Below, piece by piece: positions 53,058-62,746 of a DNA stretch of 64,000 nucleotides (the stretch's first letter is position 1; each line of letters begins with the position of its first letter). The stretch covers positions 1 through 64,000 of the forward strand of contig CAMYKU010000011.1 in the NCBI GenBank assembly GCA_947259105.1, given 5' to 3'. A program made the translations under genes and the position numbers. This stretch comes from an uncultured Alphaproteobacteria bacterium. Its GTDB lineage: Bacteria > Pseudomonadota > Alphaproteobacteria > UBA8366 > JADFVY01. The notes beneath the pieces were generated by a model that saw nothing but the letters and a program-made list of their open reading frames with translations, ran no database searches and had not been told where the DNA came from.

Positions 53058-53166
53058 GCGACCTCATACTTCGAGACGCGGCTGCGCCGCTCCTCAGCAT
53101 GAGGCGCCACTGTTTGTGTCCTCATGCTGAGGAGGGCCGCAGGCCCGTCTCGAAGTATGAGGTCGC
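53058..53166. repeat. Dispersed palindromic repeat (109 bp)
   Basis: Perfect 21-bp outer arms lie at 53058-53078 and 53146-53166, beginning GCGACCTCATACTTCGAGAC, with inner arms built on CTCCTCAGCATGAGG and its complement. The whole can fold into one long hairpin. Near-identical CTCATGCTGAGGAG/TCTCGAAG palindromes are common intergenic repeats in Alphaproteobacteria, from general knowledge. It sits between the histidine kinase and HIG1 genes. Confidence 0.85.
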
Positions 53167-53243
53167 TCGATGCCGGTGCCGAACAATCTTGAAATGCGCT
53201 AATCGTTTGGCTTTTGCGACGTGGGCGCGCTATATCGCTTGGC

Positions 53244-53444
53244 ATGTCCGACACCCTGACCATCCTGCTGTTCGTCGCCATGGGCCTCACGCTCGTGGTG
53301 CTGTTCACCGGCCTCGTCTCGATGGCGCGCGGCGGCGAGTTCAACCGCAAGAACTCGAACCGGCTGATGCGGCTGCGGGTCGTCTTCCAGGTCATCGCGG
53401 TACTGATCTTCATATTGCTGGCATTCGTCTTCAAGGGGGACTGA
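53244..53444 (+). CDS. HIG1-domain twin transmembrane protein
   Basis: The 66-residue protein has two hydrophobic helices (TLTILLFVAMGLTLVVLFTG and LRVVFQVIAVLIFILLAFVF) joined by a basic loop NRKNSNRLMRLRV, the classic HIG1/twin-TM layout. Homologues in mitochondria and Alphaproteobacteria associate with respiratory complexes. ATG 53244 gives the family start. The adenosyltransferase gene starts 9 bp after its stop, so the two are probably cotranscribed, a frequent alphaproteobacterial pairing. Confidence 0.82.
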   Translation: MSDTLTILLFVAMGLTLVVLFTGLVSMARGGEFNRKNSNRLMRLRVVFQVIAVLIFILLAFVFKGD

Positions 53445-53452
53445 CGCCCGGC

Positions 53453-54016
53453 ATGGTGAAGCTGACGAAGATCTACACCCGCGGCGGCGATACCGGGGAG
53501 ACCTCGCTGGGCGACGGCGCGCGGGTGCGCAAGGATGCGTTGCGCGTCGAGGCCTACGGAACGGTGGACGAGGCCAACGCGGCGATCGGTATCGCGCGGC
53601 TGGACACGCAGGGCGAGGCCGACGCCATTCTCGGCCGGGTGCAGAACGACCTGTTCGATCTCGGCGCGGATCTCTGCCGGCCGGACGACGGGCGACGGGC
53701 CGAAGGCGCCCTGCGCGTCAGCGCGGCGCAGGTGGCACGGCTCGAGGCCGAGATCGACGCCCTGAATGCGGATCTCGCGCCCCTGGAGAGCTTCGTCCTG
53801 CCCGGCGGCAGTGCGGCGGCGGCGCATCTCCATCTCGCGCGCACGGTGACGCGCCGCGCCGAGCGGCTGGCCGTCGCGCTTGCGGCGGCCGAGCCGGTCA
53901 ATCCCGAGGCCGTCAGGTACCTGAACCGGCTGTCGGATCTTTTGTTCGTGCTGGCCCGCCACTGCAACGACGGGGGCGCCGGCGATGTGCTGTGGATCCC
54001 CGGGGCGAATCGCTAA
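53453..54016 (+). CDS. Cob(I)yrinic acid a,c-diamide adenosyltransferase, PduO type
   Basis: The 187-residue enzyme has the PduO hallmarks: KIYTRGGDTGETSLGDGARV with the ATP-binding T-R-x-G-D-x-G-x-T motif, EAYGTVDEANAAIG, and VRYLNRLSDLLFVLARH with the R-x-x-D segment at the subunit interface. It transfers the adenosyl group from ATP to cob(I)alamin, giving coenzyme B12, the cofactor of Ecm in this window. It follows the HIG1 gene and is followed 14 bp after its stop by a palindromic mobile element. No cobalamin riboswitch was seen upstream. Confidence 0.93.
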   Translation: MVKLTKIYTRGGDTGETSLGDGARVRKDALRVEAYGTVDEANAAIGIARLDTQGEADAILGRVQNDLFDLGADLCRPDDGRRAEGALRVSAAQVARLEAEIDALNADLAPLESFVLPGGSAAAAHLHLARTVTRRAERLAVALAAAEPVNPEAVRYLNRLSDLLFVLARHCNDGGAGDVLWIPGANR

Positions 54017-54030
54017 CCCGGGATTCTACC

Positions 54031-54300
54031 TGAGAGCCTGGCCCGGAATATGTTGTTGTTTTCACGGGCTTGTGTTTTCCTCCGGTCAGGAGGAGGGCGC
54101 GCCGCGATGCCGGCGCATCGCAAGCGGCCTCCGACGCAATCCGGAGGGAAACACAAGCCCGCCCGCAGGGTTGGCGTTTGCCGGCCGACTGCGGTGTTGC
54201 GTCCCTTGGCCGATGCGCCAGATCGCCCTGCGGGCCGCGCCTTGCATTCGACTCGGCAGACGCCAATGAAAACAGCAACATATTCCGGGCCAGGCTCTAA
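54031..54300. repeat. MITE-like element A: terminal inverted repeats and two internal hairpins
   Basis: A 270-bp non-coding element. Its ends are ~34-bp inverted repeats with two mismatches (T-N-AGAGCCTGGCCCGGAATA...). Inside are hairpin one, arms 54065-54085 and 54141-54161 (20 of 21 pairs) with GCGATGC-CGGC-GCATCGC at its centre (54104-54121), and hairpin two, arms near 54171-54188 and 54251-54268. It has no protein. It lies 14 bp after the adenosyltransferase stop. The remaining 192 bp to etfB show no gene. Confidence 0.85.
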
Positions 54301-54492
54301 GGCGGCGGACGTCGTTGGCCGGTGGCCGCAGGCTGTTCCTCGTATTCGAACCCGTGCCGGCACGCATTTTTTTGCGACTGCGAAAAGCGATCCCGCAATG
54401 CGGCAATCCTTGCCTTGACAGGGGTTGAGCCCGGTCCTAAACAAGGGCGTTTTCGCTGCCGCGTACGATCCCCACTGCCGCAGGGAGCCAAC

Positions 54493-55242
54493 ATGAAAGT
54501 TCTCGTCGCCGTCAAGCGCGTCATCGATCCCAATGTCAAGGTCCGCGTCAAGGCGGACCAGACCGGGGTCGAGACCGCAAACGTCAAAATGGCCATGAAC
54601 CCGTTCGATGAAATCGGCGTCGAGGAGGCCATCCGCATGCGCGAGGCCGGCACCGCCGAGGAGATCGTCGCGGTGTCGATCGGCGCACGGCAGGTCCAGG
54701 AGACGATCCGCACGGCGCTCGCCATGGGCGCGGACCGGGGCATCCATGTCGCGACGGATGAGGACGTCCAGCCGCTGGCGGCGGCCAAGCTCCTGAAGGC
54801 GGTGGTCGAGAAGGAACAGCCGCAAATCGTGATCCTCGGCAAGCAGGCGGTGGACGACGATGCCGGCCAGACCGGGCAGATGCTGGCCGGGCTGCTGGGC
54901 TGGAGCCAGGCGACCTTCGCATCGAAGATCGTGCTCGGCAATGGCGATGCGGAGATCACCCGCGAGGTCGACGGCGGCCTGGAGACGCTCAAGGTGTCGC
55001 TGCCGGCCGTGGTGACCACCGACCTGCGCCTCAACGAGCCGCGCTACGCCTCGCTGCCCAACATCATGAAGGCCAAGAAGAAGCCGATCGAGGAGATGAC
55101 ACCGGCCGATCTGGGCGTCGACGCGGCGCCACGGCTGAAACTGGTCAAGGTCGTCGAGCCGCCGAAACGGAAGGCCGGGGTCAAGGTCGAATCGGTCGCC
55201 GAGCTGGTGGACAAGCTGAGAAACGAAGCGAAGGTGATCTGA
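54493..55242 (+). CDS. etfB: Electron transfer flavoprotein subunit beta
   Basis: The 249-residue subunit begins [20 protein letters not shown] and has the family motifs [35 protein letters not shown] (AMP-binding), and the recognition-loop signature [16 protein letters not shown] that docks on acyl-CoA dehydrogenases. With EtfA it takes electrons from dehydrogenases such as Mcd and passes them to ETF-quinone oxidoreductase. CAGGGAGCC precedes the ATG. Four bases separate it from etfA. Confidence 0.95.
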   Translation: MKVLVAVKRVIDPNVKVRVKADQTGVETANVKMAMNPFDEIGVEEAIRMREAGTAEEIVAVSIGARQVQETIRTALAMGADRGIHVATDEDVQPLAAAKLLKAVVEKEQPQIVILGKQAVDDDAGQTGQMLAGLLGWSQATFASKIVLGNGDAEITREVDGGLETLKVSLPAVVTTDLRLNEPRYASLPNIMKAKKKPIEEMTPADLGVDAAPRLKLVKVVEPPKRKAGVKVESVAELVDKLRNEAKVI

Positions 55243-55245
55243 ATC

Positions 55246-56187
55246 ATGAGCGTCCTGGTCATCGCAGAACACGACGATGCCGAGCTGAAGCCGGCGACAT
55301 TGAACACCGTCACCGCAGCGAAAGCGCTCGGCGGGGAGATTCACGTGCTGGTCGTCGGCGAAGGCTGCGGCGGGGTCGCCGAGGCCGCGGCGAAGATCGA
55401 CGGCGTCGCCAGGGTGCTGGTCGCCGATGCGCCGGAATGCGCGCACCGGCTGGCGGAGAACGTGGCAAATCTGGTGGTCGGTCTCGCCGACGGCTACAGT
55501 CATATTCTCGCGCCGCACACGACGTCGGGCAAGAACATCCTGCCGCGCGCCGCGGCGCTGCTGGATATCCAGCCGGTGTCGGACATCACGGCCGTGATCT
55601 CCGAGGATACCTTCGAGCGGCCGATCTATGCGGGCAACGGCATCGCCACGGTCCAGTCGACCGACGCGAAGAAGCTGATCACCGTGCGCACCACGGCGTT
55701 CGAGCCGGCGGCGGAGGCCGGCGGATCGGCCGCGGTCGAGCAGACCGCCGCGACCGCCGATGCAGGCCTTTCGAGTTTCGTGCGGGCCGAGTCCAGCCAG
55801 TCGGAACGGCCGGAGCTGACCTCGGCGAAGATCATCATTTCCGGCGGCCGCGGCATGCAGTCGGGCGAGAATTTCGATATGCTGGAGCGCGTCGCCGACA
55901 AGCTGGGGGCGGCGGTCGGCGCCAGCCGCGCCGCGGTCGACGCGGGGTTCGTGCCGAACGACTACCAGGTGGGCCAGACCGGCAAGATCGTGGCGCCGGA
56001 CCTGTACATCGCCGTGGGTCTGTCGGGCGCAATCCAGCATCTGGCGGGCATGAAGGACTCGAAGGTCATCGTTGCGATCAACAAGGACGAGGAAGCGCCG
56101 ATCTTCCAGGTCGCCGATTACGGCATCGTGGGCGATTTGTTCGACGTTGTGCCGCAACTCGAAGCGGAGCTCGACAAACAGGGCTGA
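55246..56187 (+). CDS. etfA: Electron transfer flavoprotein subunit alpha
   Basis: The 313-residue FAD-binding subunit has an N-terminal domain ([20 protein letters not shown]) and a C-terminal FAD fold with [60 protein letters not shown] and [20 protein letters not shown], all diagnostic of EtfA. It is the partner of EtfB and is translated just after it. The 3-hydroxybutyryl-CoA dehydrogenase gene follows, a common alphaproteobacterial order. Confidence 0.95.
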   Translation: MSVLVIAEHDDAELKPATLNTVTAAKALGGEIHVLVVGEGCGGVAEAAAKIDGVARVLVADAPECAHRLAENVANLVVGLADGYSHILAPHTTSGKNILPRAAALLDIQPVSDITAVISEDTFERPIYAGNGIATVQSTDAKKLITVRTTAFEPAAEAGGSAAVEQTAATADAGLSSFVRAESSQSERPELTSAKIIISGGRGMQSGENFDMLERVADKLGAAVGASRAAVDAGFVPNDYQVGQTGKIVAPDLYIAVGLSGAIQHLAGMKDSKVIVAINKDEEAPIFQVADYGIVGDLFDVVPQLEAELDKQG

Positions 56188-56241
56188 CGCCGCGGCGGCG
56201 CGGCCCGGGTCGGGAAACGAAAAAAAAAGGATTTCGACCTC

Positions 56242-57114
56242 ATGATCAAGACAATCGGCGTCATCGGCGCCGGCCAGATGGGCAACGGTATCACGCATGT
56301 CGCGGCCCTCGCAGGCTACGACGTGAAGCTCGTCGATCTCTCCCAGGAGCAGATCGACAAGGCGTTGGAGACGATCGGCCGGAACATGGACCGGCAGATC
56401 CGCCGGAAGATGATCACCAAGGACGACAAGGCCGCCGCGCTGTCCCGGATCGAGACCGGGCTGGAGTATTCGATATTCGGCGATTGCGACATCGTCATCG
56501 AGGCGGCGACGGAAAACGAGGAAATCAAGCGGAGTATCTTCAAGGCGCTGGTGCCCCACCTGAACGAAACCGCGCTGCTGGCGACGAATACCTCGTCGCT
56601 GTCGATCACCCGCCTCGCCACGGTGACGGACCGGCCCGAGCGCTTCATCGGCATGCATTTCATGAACCCGGTGCCGCTGATGAAGCTGATCGAGCTGATC
56701 CGCGGCCTGGCGACGAACGACGAGACCTTCCAGGCGGTCCGCAAACTGTCCGAGGATCTGGGCAAGACGATCGCCACGGCCGAGGACTTCCCGGCCTTCA
56801 TCGTCAACCGCATCCTGCTGCCGATGATCAACGAGGCGATCTATACGCTCTATGAGGGCGTCGGCGGCGTCGAGGCCATCGATACCGCGATGAAGCTGGG
56901 CGCCAACCACCCGATGGGGCCGCTGGAGCTGGCCGATTTCATCGGCCTGGACGTGTGCCTGTCGGTGATGCAGGTGCTCTATGACGGGCTCGCCGATTCG
57001 AAATACCGGCCCTGCCCGCTGCTGGTGAAATACGTCGAAGCCGGCTGGCTGGGCCGCAAGTCGGGCCGCGGCTTCTACGACTACGGTGGCGAGAAGCCGA
57101 TCCCGACGCGCTGA
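56242..57114 (+). CDS. 3-hydroxybutyryl-CoA dehydrogenase
   Basis: The 290-residue enzyme has the N-terminal NAD-binding motif [31 protein letters not shown], and [18 protein letters not shown] with the catalytic His-Asn region, then the C-terminal helical domain [20 protein letters not shown] and [13 protein letters not shown]. It interconverts acetoacetyl-CoA and 3-hydroxybutyryl-CoA, feeding crotonyl-CoA toward Ccr or polyhydroxybutyrate metabolism. AAAAAAAAGGA precedes the ATG. It is downstream of etfBA and probably cotranscribed. Confidence 0.92.
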   Translation: MIKTIGVIGAGQMGNGITHVAALAGYDVKLVDLSQEQIDKALETIGRNMDRQIRRKMITKDDKAAALSRIETGLEYSIFGDCDIVIEAATENEEIKRSIFKALVPHLNETALLATNTSSLSITRLATVTDRPERFIGMHFMNPVPLMKLIELIRGLATNDETFQAVRKLSEDLGKTIATAEDFPAFIVNRILLPMINEAIYTLYEGVGGVEAIDTAMKLGANHPMGPLELADFIGLDVCLSVMQVLYDGLADSKYRPCPLLVKYVEAGWLGRKSGRGFYDYGGEKPIPTR

Positions 57115-57120
57115 CGAGAG

Positions 57121-57753
57121 CTAATAATCCGACAGCTTTTTTGGCGGGCCGGGGCGGCAGGAGCAGTCGGCCTTGTCGATTTCGTCTTCACTGCCCTGTT
57201 TCAGGTAATGCCGGATCAGCGCGATCCCTTCGTCGGAATCCCATTCCGCATAGCCCGGCAATTCCCCGACGATTCGGCCCTCGCGGTCGACGAGGAAACT
57301 CCACGGCAGGCCCCGCACCCCGAGCGCGCGGCCGAGTCGCATCTTCGAATCGAGGAACAGGCCGAGCCGGTGGATGCCGAGTTTCTCAAGGAACGGACCC
57401 GCGACGTCTGCGCCGCCGCGATCCTGGCTGATCGCCAGCACAAGCAGCCCCTCGCCGCCGAGTTCGAATTGCAGCCTGTCGAGTGAGGGCAGTTCGCGGA
57501 TACAGGGAGCGCACCAGGTGGCCCAGAAATTGACCAGCAGGACCCGCCCTTCGAAATCGCCAAGCTTGACCTCGGCGCCGTTTCCGGCGAGGAACGGGGT
57601 TTGCGGTGCTGGCCGCGGCGGGTCTTTGAAGCTAAATTGCTCCATCCAGCCGGTAACGGGTGGCGGCTCGTCCGCCCCCGCGGGTCCGGTCAGGGGACCG
57701 GAAGACGCGCTCAAACCGACGGCCAGGGCCACGATGCAGACGATCTTGTTCAT
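57121..57753 (-). CDS. TlpA-type periplasmic thiol-disulfide oxidoreductase
   Basis: The 210-residue protein (ATG 57753, GGAGAAG upstream) has an N-terminal signal peptide ([20 protein letters not shown]) and a thioredoxin-like domain with active site [17 protein letters not shown] and the cis-Pro loop [19 protein letters not shown]. It reduces periplasmic disulfides, for example in cytochrome c or oxidase maturation. The C-terminal tail carries an extra Cys pair ([12 protein letters not shown]), unusual for the family. It is divergent from argH with only 27 bp between starts, a well-known neighbourhood in Alphaproteobacteria. Confidence 0.88.
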   Translation of the reverse strand: MNKIVCIVALAVGLSASSGPLTGPAGADEPPPVTGWMEQFSFKDPPRPAPQTPFLAGNGAEVKLGDFEGRVLLVNFWATWCAPCIRELPSLDRLQFELGGEGLLVLAISQDRGGADVAGPFLEKLGIHRLGLFLDSKMRLGRALGVRGLPWSFLVDREGRIVGELPGYAEWDSDEGIALIRHYLKQGSEDEIDKADCSCRPGPPKKLSDY

Positions 57754-57780
57754 ACACTTCTCCAGCCGGAGGGCGCGGCC

Positions 57781-59163
57781 ATGAGCGCCAACGAAATGTG
57801 GGGCGGGCGCTATGCCGCCGGGCCTGCGGCGGTGATGGAGCGCATCAACGCGTCCATCGGCTTCGACTGGCGACTCTACGCCCAGGACATTGCCGCGTCC
57901 AAGGCCCATTGCGCGATGCTGGTCGACCAGGGGATCGTCGGCGCCGAGGACGGCGCGGCGATCCAGGACGGCCTCGATAGCATCCTCAAGGAGATTGAAT
58001 CGGAGAGCTTCGAGTTCAAGTCCGCGCTGGAAGACATCCACATGAACGTCGAGGCGCGCCTTGCGGAATTGATCGGCGAGGCCGCCGGCCGCCTGCATAC
58101 GGCGCGCAGCCGGAACGACCAGGTGGCCACCGATTTCCGGCTGTGGGTGCGGGATCGGATCGACGATCTGGACGCGCAGCTCGGCGACCTGCTGACGGCG
58201 CTGATCGACCGTGCGGAAGAAGAGGCTGACACCCTGATGCCCGGCTTTACCCATCTGCAGTCGGCGCAGCCTGTCACCTTCGGGCACCACCTGATGGCGT
58301 ATGCCGAGATGTTCGGGCGTGACCGGGGCCGGTTCGCGGACTGCCGCAAACGGCTCAACGAATGCCCGCTGGGGGCGGCGGCGCTGGCCGGAACGTCGTT
58401 TCCGATCGACCGTGAAAAGACCGCCTCGGCGCTGGGGTTCGAGCGCCCGATGGCGAATTCCCTCGACGCCGTATCGGCGCGCGACTTCGCCCTGGAATTC
58501 CTGGCCGCCGCCGCGATCTGCGCCACCCACCTCTCGCGCATCAACGAGGAGATCGTCCTGTGGTGCTCGGCGCAGTTCGGCTTCGTCCGGCTCACCGACG
58601 CCTATACGACCGGCTCCTCGATCATGCCGCAGAAGCGCAATCCCGACGCCGCGGAGTTGGCGCGCGCCAAGGCCGGCCGCATCGTCGGGGCGCTGACCGG
58701 CCTGATGGTGGTCATGAAGGGCCTCCCGCTGGCCTATGGAAAGGACATGCAGGAGGACAAAGAGCCGGTTTTCGACGCCGCCGAGTCGCTTCTGCTGGCC
58801 CTGGCGGCGACAACCGGCATGGTCCGCGACCTGCAGGCGGACCGGGCGGCCATGCGCGCCGCCCTCGAGCCGGGATTCCCGACCGCAACGGACCTTGCCG
58901 ACTGGCTGGTCCGGGTGCTGGGGCTGCCGTTCCGGAAGGCGCATCACGTCACCGGACGCATTGTCGCGCTGGCCGAGGAGAAGGGTTGCCAGCTGGCCGA
59001 GTTGACGCTTGAGGACATGAAATCCTTCGAGCCCGGGATCACCGGGGACATCTTCGACGTTCTGTCTCCGGAAAATTCGGTGCGCAGCCGCACCAGCCTC
59101 GGCGGGACGGCGCCCGACAACGTGCGCAAGGCCGCAGCCGCGGCACGGACGCGATTGCCGTGA
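57781..59163 (+). CDS. argH: Argininosuccinate lyase
   Basis: The 460-residue enzyme has the fumarase-superfamily signature [20 protein letters not shown] (residues ~279-298) with the catalytic Ser loop, [17 protein letters not shown], and [17 protein letters not shown] with the general-base region. It cleaves argininosuccinate to arginine and fumarate, the last step of arginine synthesis. The start ATG 57781 gives the usual [12 protein letters not shown]-terminus. Its stop overlaps the lptM start (GTGA). Confidence 0.95.
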   Translation: MSANEMWGGRYAAGPAAVMERINASIGFDWRLYAQDIAASKAHCAMLVDQGIVGAEDGAAIQDGLDSILKEIESESFEFKSALEDIHMNVEARLAELIGEAAGRLHTARSRNDQVATDFRLWVRDRIDDLDAQLGDLLTALIDRAEEEADTLMPGFTHLQSAQPVTFGHHLMAYAEMFGRDRGRFADCRKRLNECPLGAAALAGTSFPIDREKTASALGFERPMANSLDAVSARDFALEFLAAAAICATHLSRINEEIVLWCSAQFGFVRLTDAYTTGSSIMPQKRNPDAAELARAKAGRIVGALTGLMVVMKGLPLAYGKDMQEDKEPVFDAAESLLLALAATTGMVRDLQADRAAMRAALEPGFPTATDLADWLVRVLGLPFRKAHHVTGRIVALAEEKGCQLAELTLEDMKSFEPGITGDIFDVLSPENSVRSRTSLGGTAPDNVRKAAAAARTRLP

Positions 59164-59300
59164 CGCGCCGCCGCCTGCTGGGCCTGTTTGCCGGCCTTGC
59201 CGCCACCCTTGCCGCTGCGGGCTGCGGCAAGAAAGGGCGGCCGAAACAGCCCGATCCGGAAAAGAGCACGTATCCACGCCAGTATCCGAAGCCAGAATGA
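59160..59300 (+). CDS. lptM: LptM (YifL-type) small lipoprotein
   Basis: A 46-residue lipoprotein begins at GTG 59160, whose last two bases are part of the argH stop, and ends overlapping the lysA ATG (ATGA). It reads [20 protein letters not shown] followed by [12 protein letters not shown]: a positively charged n-region, hydrophobic core, lipobox Ala-Gly-Cys, then the G-x-K-G motif and Pro-rich tail of LptM. LptM helps the outer-membrane LPS translocon LptD/E mature. Position between argH and lysA is the usual alphaproteobacterial one. Confidence 0.88.
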   Translation: MTRRRLLGLFAGLAATLAAAGCGKKGRPKQPDPEKSTYPRQYPKPE

Positions 59301-60568
59301 ACCATTTCCAGTACATCGACGGCGCACTCCACGCCGAGGACGTTCCGCTGGCCGACATCGCGGCCGCCGTCGGCACGCCGTTCTACTGCTATTCGACGGC
59401 AACGCTGGAGCGCCACTACAAGGTGTTTTCGGAGGCCTTTGCGGACCATGACGCACTGATCTGCTATGCGGTGAAGGCGAACGCCAATCTCGCGGTCATC
59501 CGCACCCTGGCGGATCTCGGCGCGGGCGCCGACGTGGTGTCCGAGGGCGAGCTGCGCAAGGCGCTGGCCGGTGGCGTGCCGGCGGATCGCATCGTCTTTT
59601 CAGGGGTCGGCAAGACCCATGCGGAAATCGCCTATGCCCTCGATTGCGGGGTCATGCAGCTCAACGTCGAATCGATCCCCGAGCTGGAGGCGCTGAGCGC
59701 GATCGCCGCCGGCAAGGGTATCACCGCCAGTATCGGCATCCGCATCAACCCGGACGTGGACGCGCGGACCCATGAGAAAATCTCCACCGGCAAGGCCGAA
59801 AACAAGTTCGGCATCGCCGCCGCGGCCGCGCCCGAGGCCTTCGCGCGCGCCGCGGCGCTTCCCGGCGTCCGGCCGGTGTCGGTTGCGGTCCATATCGGGT
59901 CGCAGTTGACGGACCTGGAGCCCTTCCGCGCGGCGTTTACGACGCTTGCGGCGCTGGTCGGCGAATTGCGCGCGCAGGGGCATGAGATCGAACGTGTGGA
60001 CCTTGGCGGCGGGCTGGGCATCCCTTACCGCGAGGAGTCGCTGCCGCTGCCGATCGACTATGCGGCGGTGGTGAAGGGCGCGGTGGGCAATCTGGGGTGC
60101 CAGCTGGTGTTCGAGCCGGGCCGGATGCTGGTCGGCAATGCCGGCGTCCTGGTCAGCCGCGTGATCTACGTAAAGGAGGGCGAGGCGAAGCGGTTCGTCA
60201 TCGTCGACGCCGCGATGAACGATCTGATGCGCCCGGCCATGTACGATGCATGGCACGATATCAAGCCGCTCAACGCGCCGCCGCAGGATGCCCCCGTCGC
60301 ACCGGTGGACGTCGTGGGACCGGCCTGTGAGACCAGCGATACCTTCGCACGGCAAAGGAATCTCACACCGATTCGTGAAGGCGATCTTCTGGCAATTTTA
60401 ACCGCCGGCGCGTATGGTGCGGTCATGGCTTCGACATACAACGTGCGGCTGTTGACGCCGGAAATACTTGTGCGCGGGTCCAAATGGTCGATCGTGCGCG
60501 CGCGGCCCAGTTATGAAGACCTGCTGCGCCAGGACAGCCTGGCGACATGGCAGGATCGATCCATATAG
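59297..60568 (+). CDS. lysA: Diaminopimelate decarboxylase
   Basis: The 423-residue PLP enzyme (alanine racemase-like fold III) has the Schiff-base Lys in ICYAVKANANLAVIRTLADL, the pyridoxal-phosphate Gly-rich loop VDLGGGLGIPY, and the substrate-binding GPACETSDTFA with the catalytic Cys. The final strand motif AGAYGAVMASTYN is typical. It makes lysine from meso-diaminopimelate. It is translationally coupled to lptM; the TIGR02302 gene follows 12 bp later. Confidence 0.95.
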   Translation: MNHFQYIDGALHAEDVPLADIAAAVGTPFYCYSTATLERHYKVFSEAFADHDALICYAVKANANLAVIRTLADLGAGADVVSEGELRKALAGGVPADRIVFSGVGKTHAEIAYALDCGVMQLNVESIPELEALSAIAAGKGITASIGIRINPDVDARTHEKISTGKAENKFGIAAAAAPEAFARAAALPGVRPVSVAVHIGSQLTDLEPFRAAFTTLAALVGELRAQGHEIERVDLGGGLGIPYREESLPLPIDYAAVVKGAVGNLGCQLVFEPGRMLVGNAGVLVSRVIYVKEGEAKRFVIVDAAMNDLMRPAMYDAWHDIKPLNAPPQDAPVAPVDVVGPACETSDTFARQRNLTPIREGDLLAILTAGAYGAVMASTYNVRLLTPEILVRGSKWSIVRARPSYEDLLRQDSLATWQDRSI

Positions 60569-60580
60569 GGCATATCGCGT

Positions 60581-62746
60581 ATGGCAAAGGATTCTGGCAT
60601 GAACCGACAGCGGGGCGACGCATACTGGCTGTGGCGGGTTTCGTTGTCGGCCGTGGTCCTGTTTTGCGAACGTCTGTGGCGCGCGCTGTGGCCTGCGCTG
60701 GGTATCGCCGGGCTGTTCGCGGCGCTGGCCCTGTTTGATCTGTTCGCCGCGGTTCCCGGCTGGCTGCACGCCTTTGCGCTGACCGCGTTCGCGGCCGCTC
60801 TGGCAGCCGCGATCTGGTGGGAGTTCCGCCGGTTCAGTCTCCCCGAACACACGGCGGCGCGGCGGCGCCTGGAACGGGTCAACGATCTGGACCATCGCCC
60901 GCTGGAAGCGCTGGATGACGCGGTCGCGGGCGGCGCGGACACCGACCCGGTGACGCGCGCCCTGTGGCAGCGCCACCAGGAGCGGATGCGCAAAACCATC
61001 GCAGGGCTGCGGGTCGGTGCGCCGCACCCGCGGCTTGCCCGCAAAGACCGCCATGCGCTCCGCTTCGGCATTTTGATCGCCCTTGGTATTTCGGCCATCG
61101 TCGCGGGCGACGATGCCGGAAACCGGCTGCTGCGGGCATTGCTGCCGAACGTCTCGGGCGCGCCGGCCCGGGATGCAAAGCTCGATGCCTGGCTGACGCC
61201 GCCGGAATATACCGGCAAACCGCCGATCTTCCTGGCCGGCGGCGCCGACGGAAAGGCGCCCGAGGGTCCCATCACCGCGCCGCAGGGCAGCATTCTGGTG
61301 GCCCAGGTCAGCGATGCCGGGTCGGCGCCGGTCATTCTGTTGCCGGACGATGCCCTCGACGGCGAAGCGTTCGACGCGACCGCGGAGGGCAGCTATCGTG
61401 CCCGGGTTCCGCTGGATCGGGACGGCCGCGTCGTGATCCTGCTGCGGGGCCGGGAGCTCGGTGCGTGGGACGTCACGATCATCCCCGACCGGGCACCCAC
61501 CGTCGCATTCCTGAGCGAGCCGGGACAGACGGCGCTCGGCGCCCTGCGCATCGATTTCGAAGCGCACGACGATTACGGCCTTGCCGGTGTAACCGCGACA
61601 ATCCGCAGGCCGGACAGCTCTGCGGCCAGTGACGAGGCGATCACCTTCGATCTGCCGCTGCCCGGCCTCAATGCCGCCGATGCCACCGGCACGGGGTATC
61701 AGGACCTGACGCCGCACCCGTGGGCCGGCCTGCCGGTGCTGGTGCATCTGACGGCACGCGACGGCCGTGGCCAGAGGGGCATGAGCGGGGCAATCAGCAT
61801 CGTTTTGCCGGAGCGGACCTTCAGTCACCCGGTGGCGCGCGAAATCATTGCGCAGCGCAAGCGCCTGACCGCGGAGCCGGAGAGCGCCCGCGATTCGGTC
61901 GGCGCCGCATTGCAGGGGATTGCGGACCGTACGGACGCCTATGACGGCGATGTCGTCGTGTTCATGGCGCTCAGTACGGCCAGCCGGCGCCTGAAGTACA
62001 GCAACGCCCCGGACGCCGTGGAATCGGTTCAGAAACTGTTGTGGGACACCGCCCTGCGGCTTGAAGACGGCGAGCTGTCGCTGGCCGCGCGGGAACTGCG
62101 CCGGCTGCAGCAGGAGCTCATGGAGGCGCTGGCCAACGATGCCTCGGACGAGGAGCTTGCCCGCCTGATGGATGAGCTGGAGGCGGCGCTCAACGAGCTC
62201 ATGGACGCGCTGGCCCGGATGCAGCAGCAGGACATGGAAGGCTTGCCTGTTGATCCGAACGCCCTGGCGATGACCCGGGAAGACCTGAAGAACCTGTTCG
62301 ACCGGATGCGCGAACTGGCGCAGAACGGCGCAAAAGATGCCGCACGCCAGATGCTGGCCGAACTCCAGAACCTGCTCGAAAACCTTCAGGCCGGCCGCAT
62401 GGGTCAGCCGCCGCCGGAGTTTCGCCAGGGCATGCAGATGCTGGACGCCCTGCAGGAGCTGATCCAGGGACAGCAGGAGCTGTTGGACCGTACCTACAAC
62501 GAGGCCCAGCGCAGGGGCCAGCAAGGCGGACCGCAGCAGCCCCGGAACCGGAATGGCAACCAGCAGCAGGGACAACAAGGCCAGCAGGGTCAGCAGGGTC
62601 AGCAGGGTCAACAAGGCCAGCAGGGTCAACAAGGCCAGCAGGGGCAACAAGGCCAGCAGGGTCAGCAGGGCCGGCAAGGAAGCGGAGATTCCGTCGAAAC
62701 GGCCCTGCAGGAGGCCCTGCGCCGCTGCGTCAACTCGGCGAGATGA
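60581..62746 (+). CDS. TIGR02302/DUF4175 family membrane protein, N-terminal part (frame broken)
   Basis: The 721-residue product has two membrane segments near the N-terminus (ALGIAGLFAALALFDLF; AFALTAFAAALAAAIWW), a third near residue 165, a long periplasmic region (DAWLTPPEYTGKPPIFL), a helical region and a Gln/Gly repeat. It ends abruptly in RRCVNSAR, whereas the next frame continues with family sequence (LRQLGEMTGEIPRQFG). One missing base near 62720 would restore one ~857-residue protein. The family is alphaproteobacterial and of unknown function. ATG 60599, with AAAGGA upstream, is an alternative start. Confidence 0.85.
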   Translation: MAKDSGMNRQRGDAYWLWRVSLSAVVLFCERLWRALWPALGIAGLFAALALFDLFAAVPGWLHAFALTAFAAALAAAIWWEFRRFSLPEHTAARRRLERVNDLDHRPLEALDDAVAGGADTDPVTRALWQRHQERMRKTIAGLRVGAPHPRLARKDRHALRFGILIALGISAIVAGDDAGNRLLRALLPNVSGAPARDAKLDAWLTPPEYTGKPPIFLAGGADGKAPEGPITAPQGSILVAQVSDAGSAPVILLPDDALDGEAFDATAEGSYRARVPLDRDGRVVILLRGRELGAWDVTIIPDRAPTVAFLSEPGQTALGALRIDFEAHDDYGLAGVTATIRRPDSSAASDEAITFDLPLPGLNAADATGTGYQDLTPHPWAGLPVLVHLTARDGRGQRGMSGAISIVLPERTFSHPVAREIIAQRKRLTAEPESARDSVGAALQGIADRTDAYDGDVVVFMALSTASRRLKYSNAPDAVESVQKLLWDTALRLEDGELSLAARELRRLQQELMEALANDASDEELARLMDELEAALNELMDALARMQQQDMEGLPVDPNALAMTREDLKNLFDRMRELAQNGAKDAARQMLAELQNLLENLQAGRMGQPPPEFRQGMQMLDALQELIQGQQELLDRTYNEAQRRGQQGGPQQPRNRNGNQQQGQQGQQGQQGQQGQQGQQGQQGQQGQQGQQGQQGRQGSGDSVETALQEALRRCVNSAR
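62561..62675 (+). repeat. In-frame Gln/Gln/Gly minisatellite
   Basis: About twelve 9-base units of the CAGCAGGGT/CAACAAGGC type encode a (QQG)n linker inside the TIGR02302 gene. Copy number is likely to vary by slippage, and the assembly of this stretch may be unreliable. Confidence 0.85.

Noticed and set aside
53167-53452. Cobalamin riboswitch before the adenosyltransferase
   Set aside because: No B12-box-like sequence was found; the gene follows the HIG1 gene by 9 bp and the gap before that holds only the palindromic repeat and a short spacer.
57754-59376. Upstream extension of the TlpA frame opposite argH
   Set aside because: It is a shadow of argH; the signal peptide and ribosome-binding site place the start at 57753.
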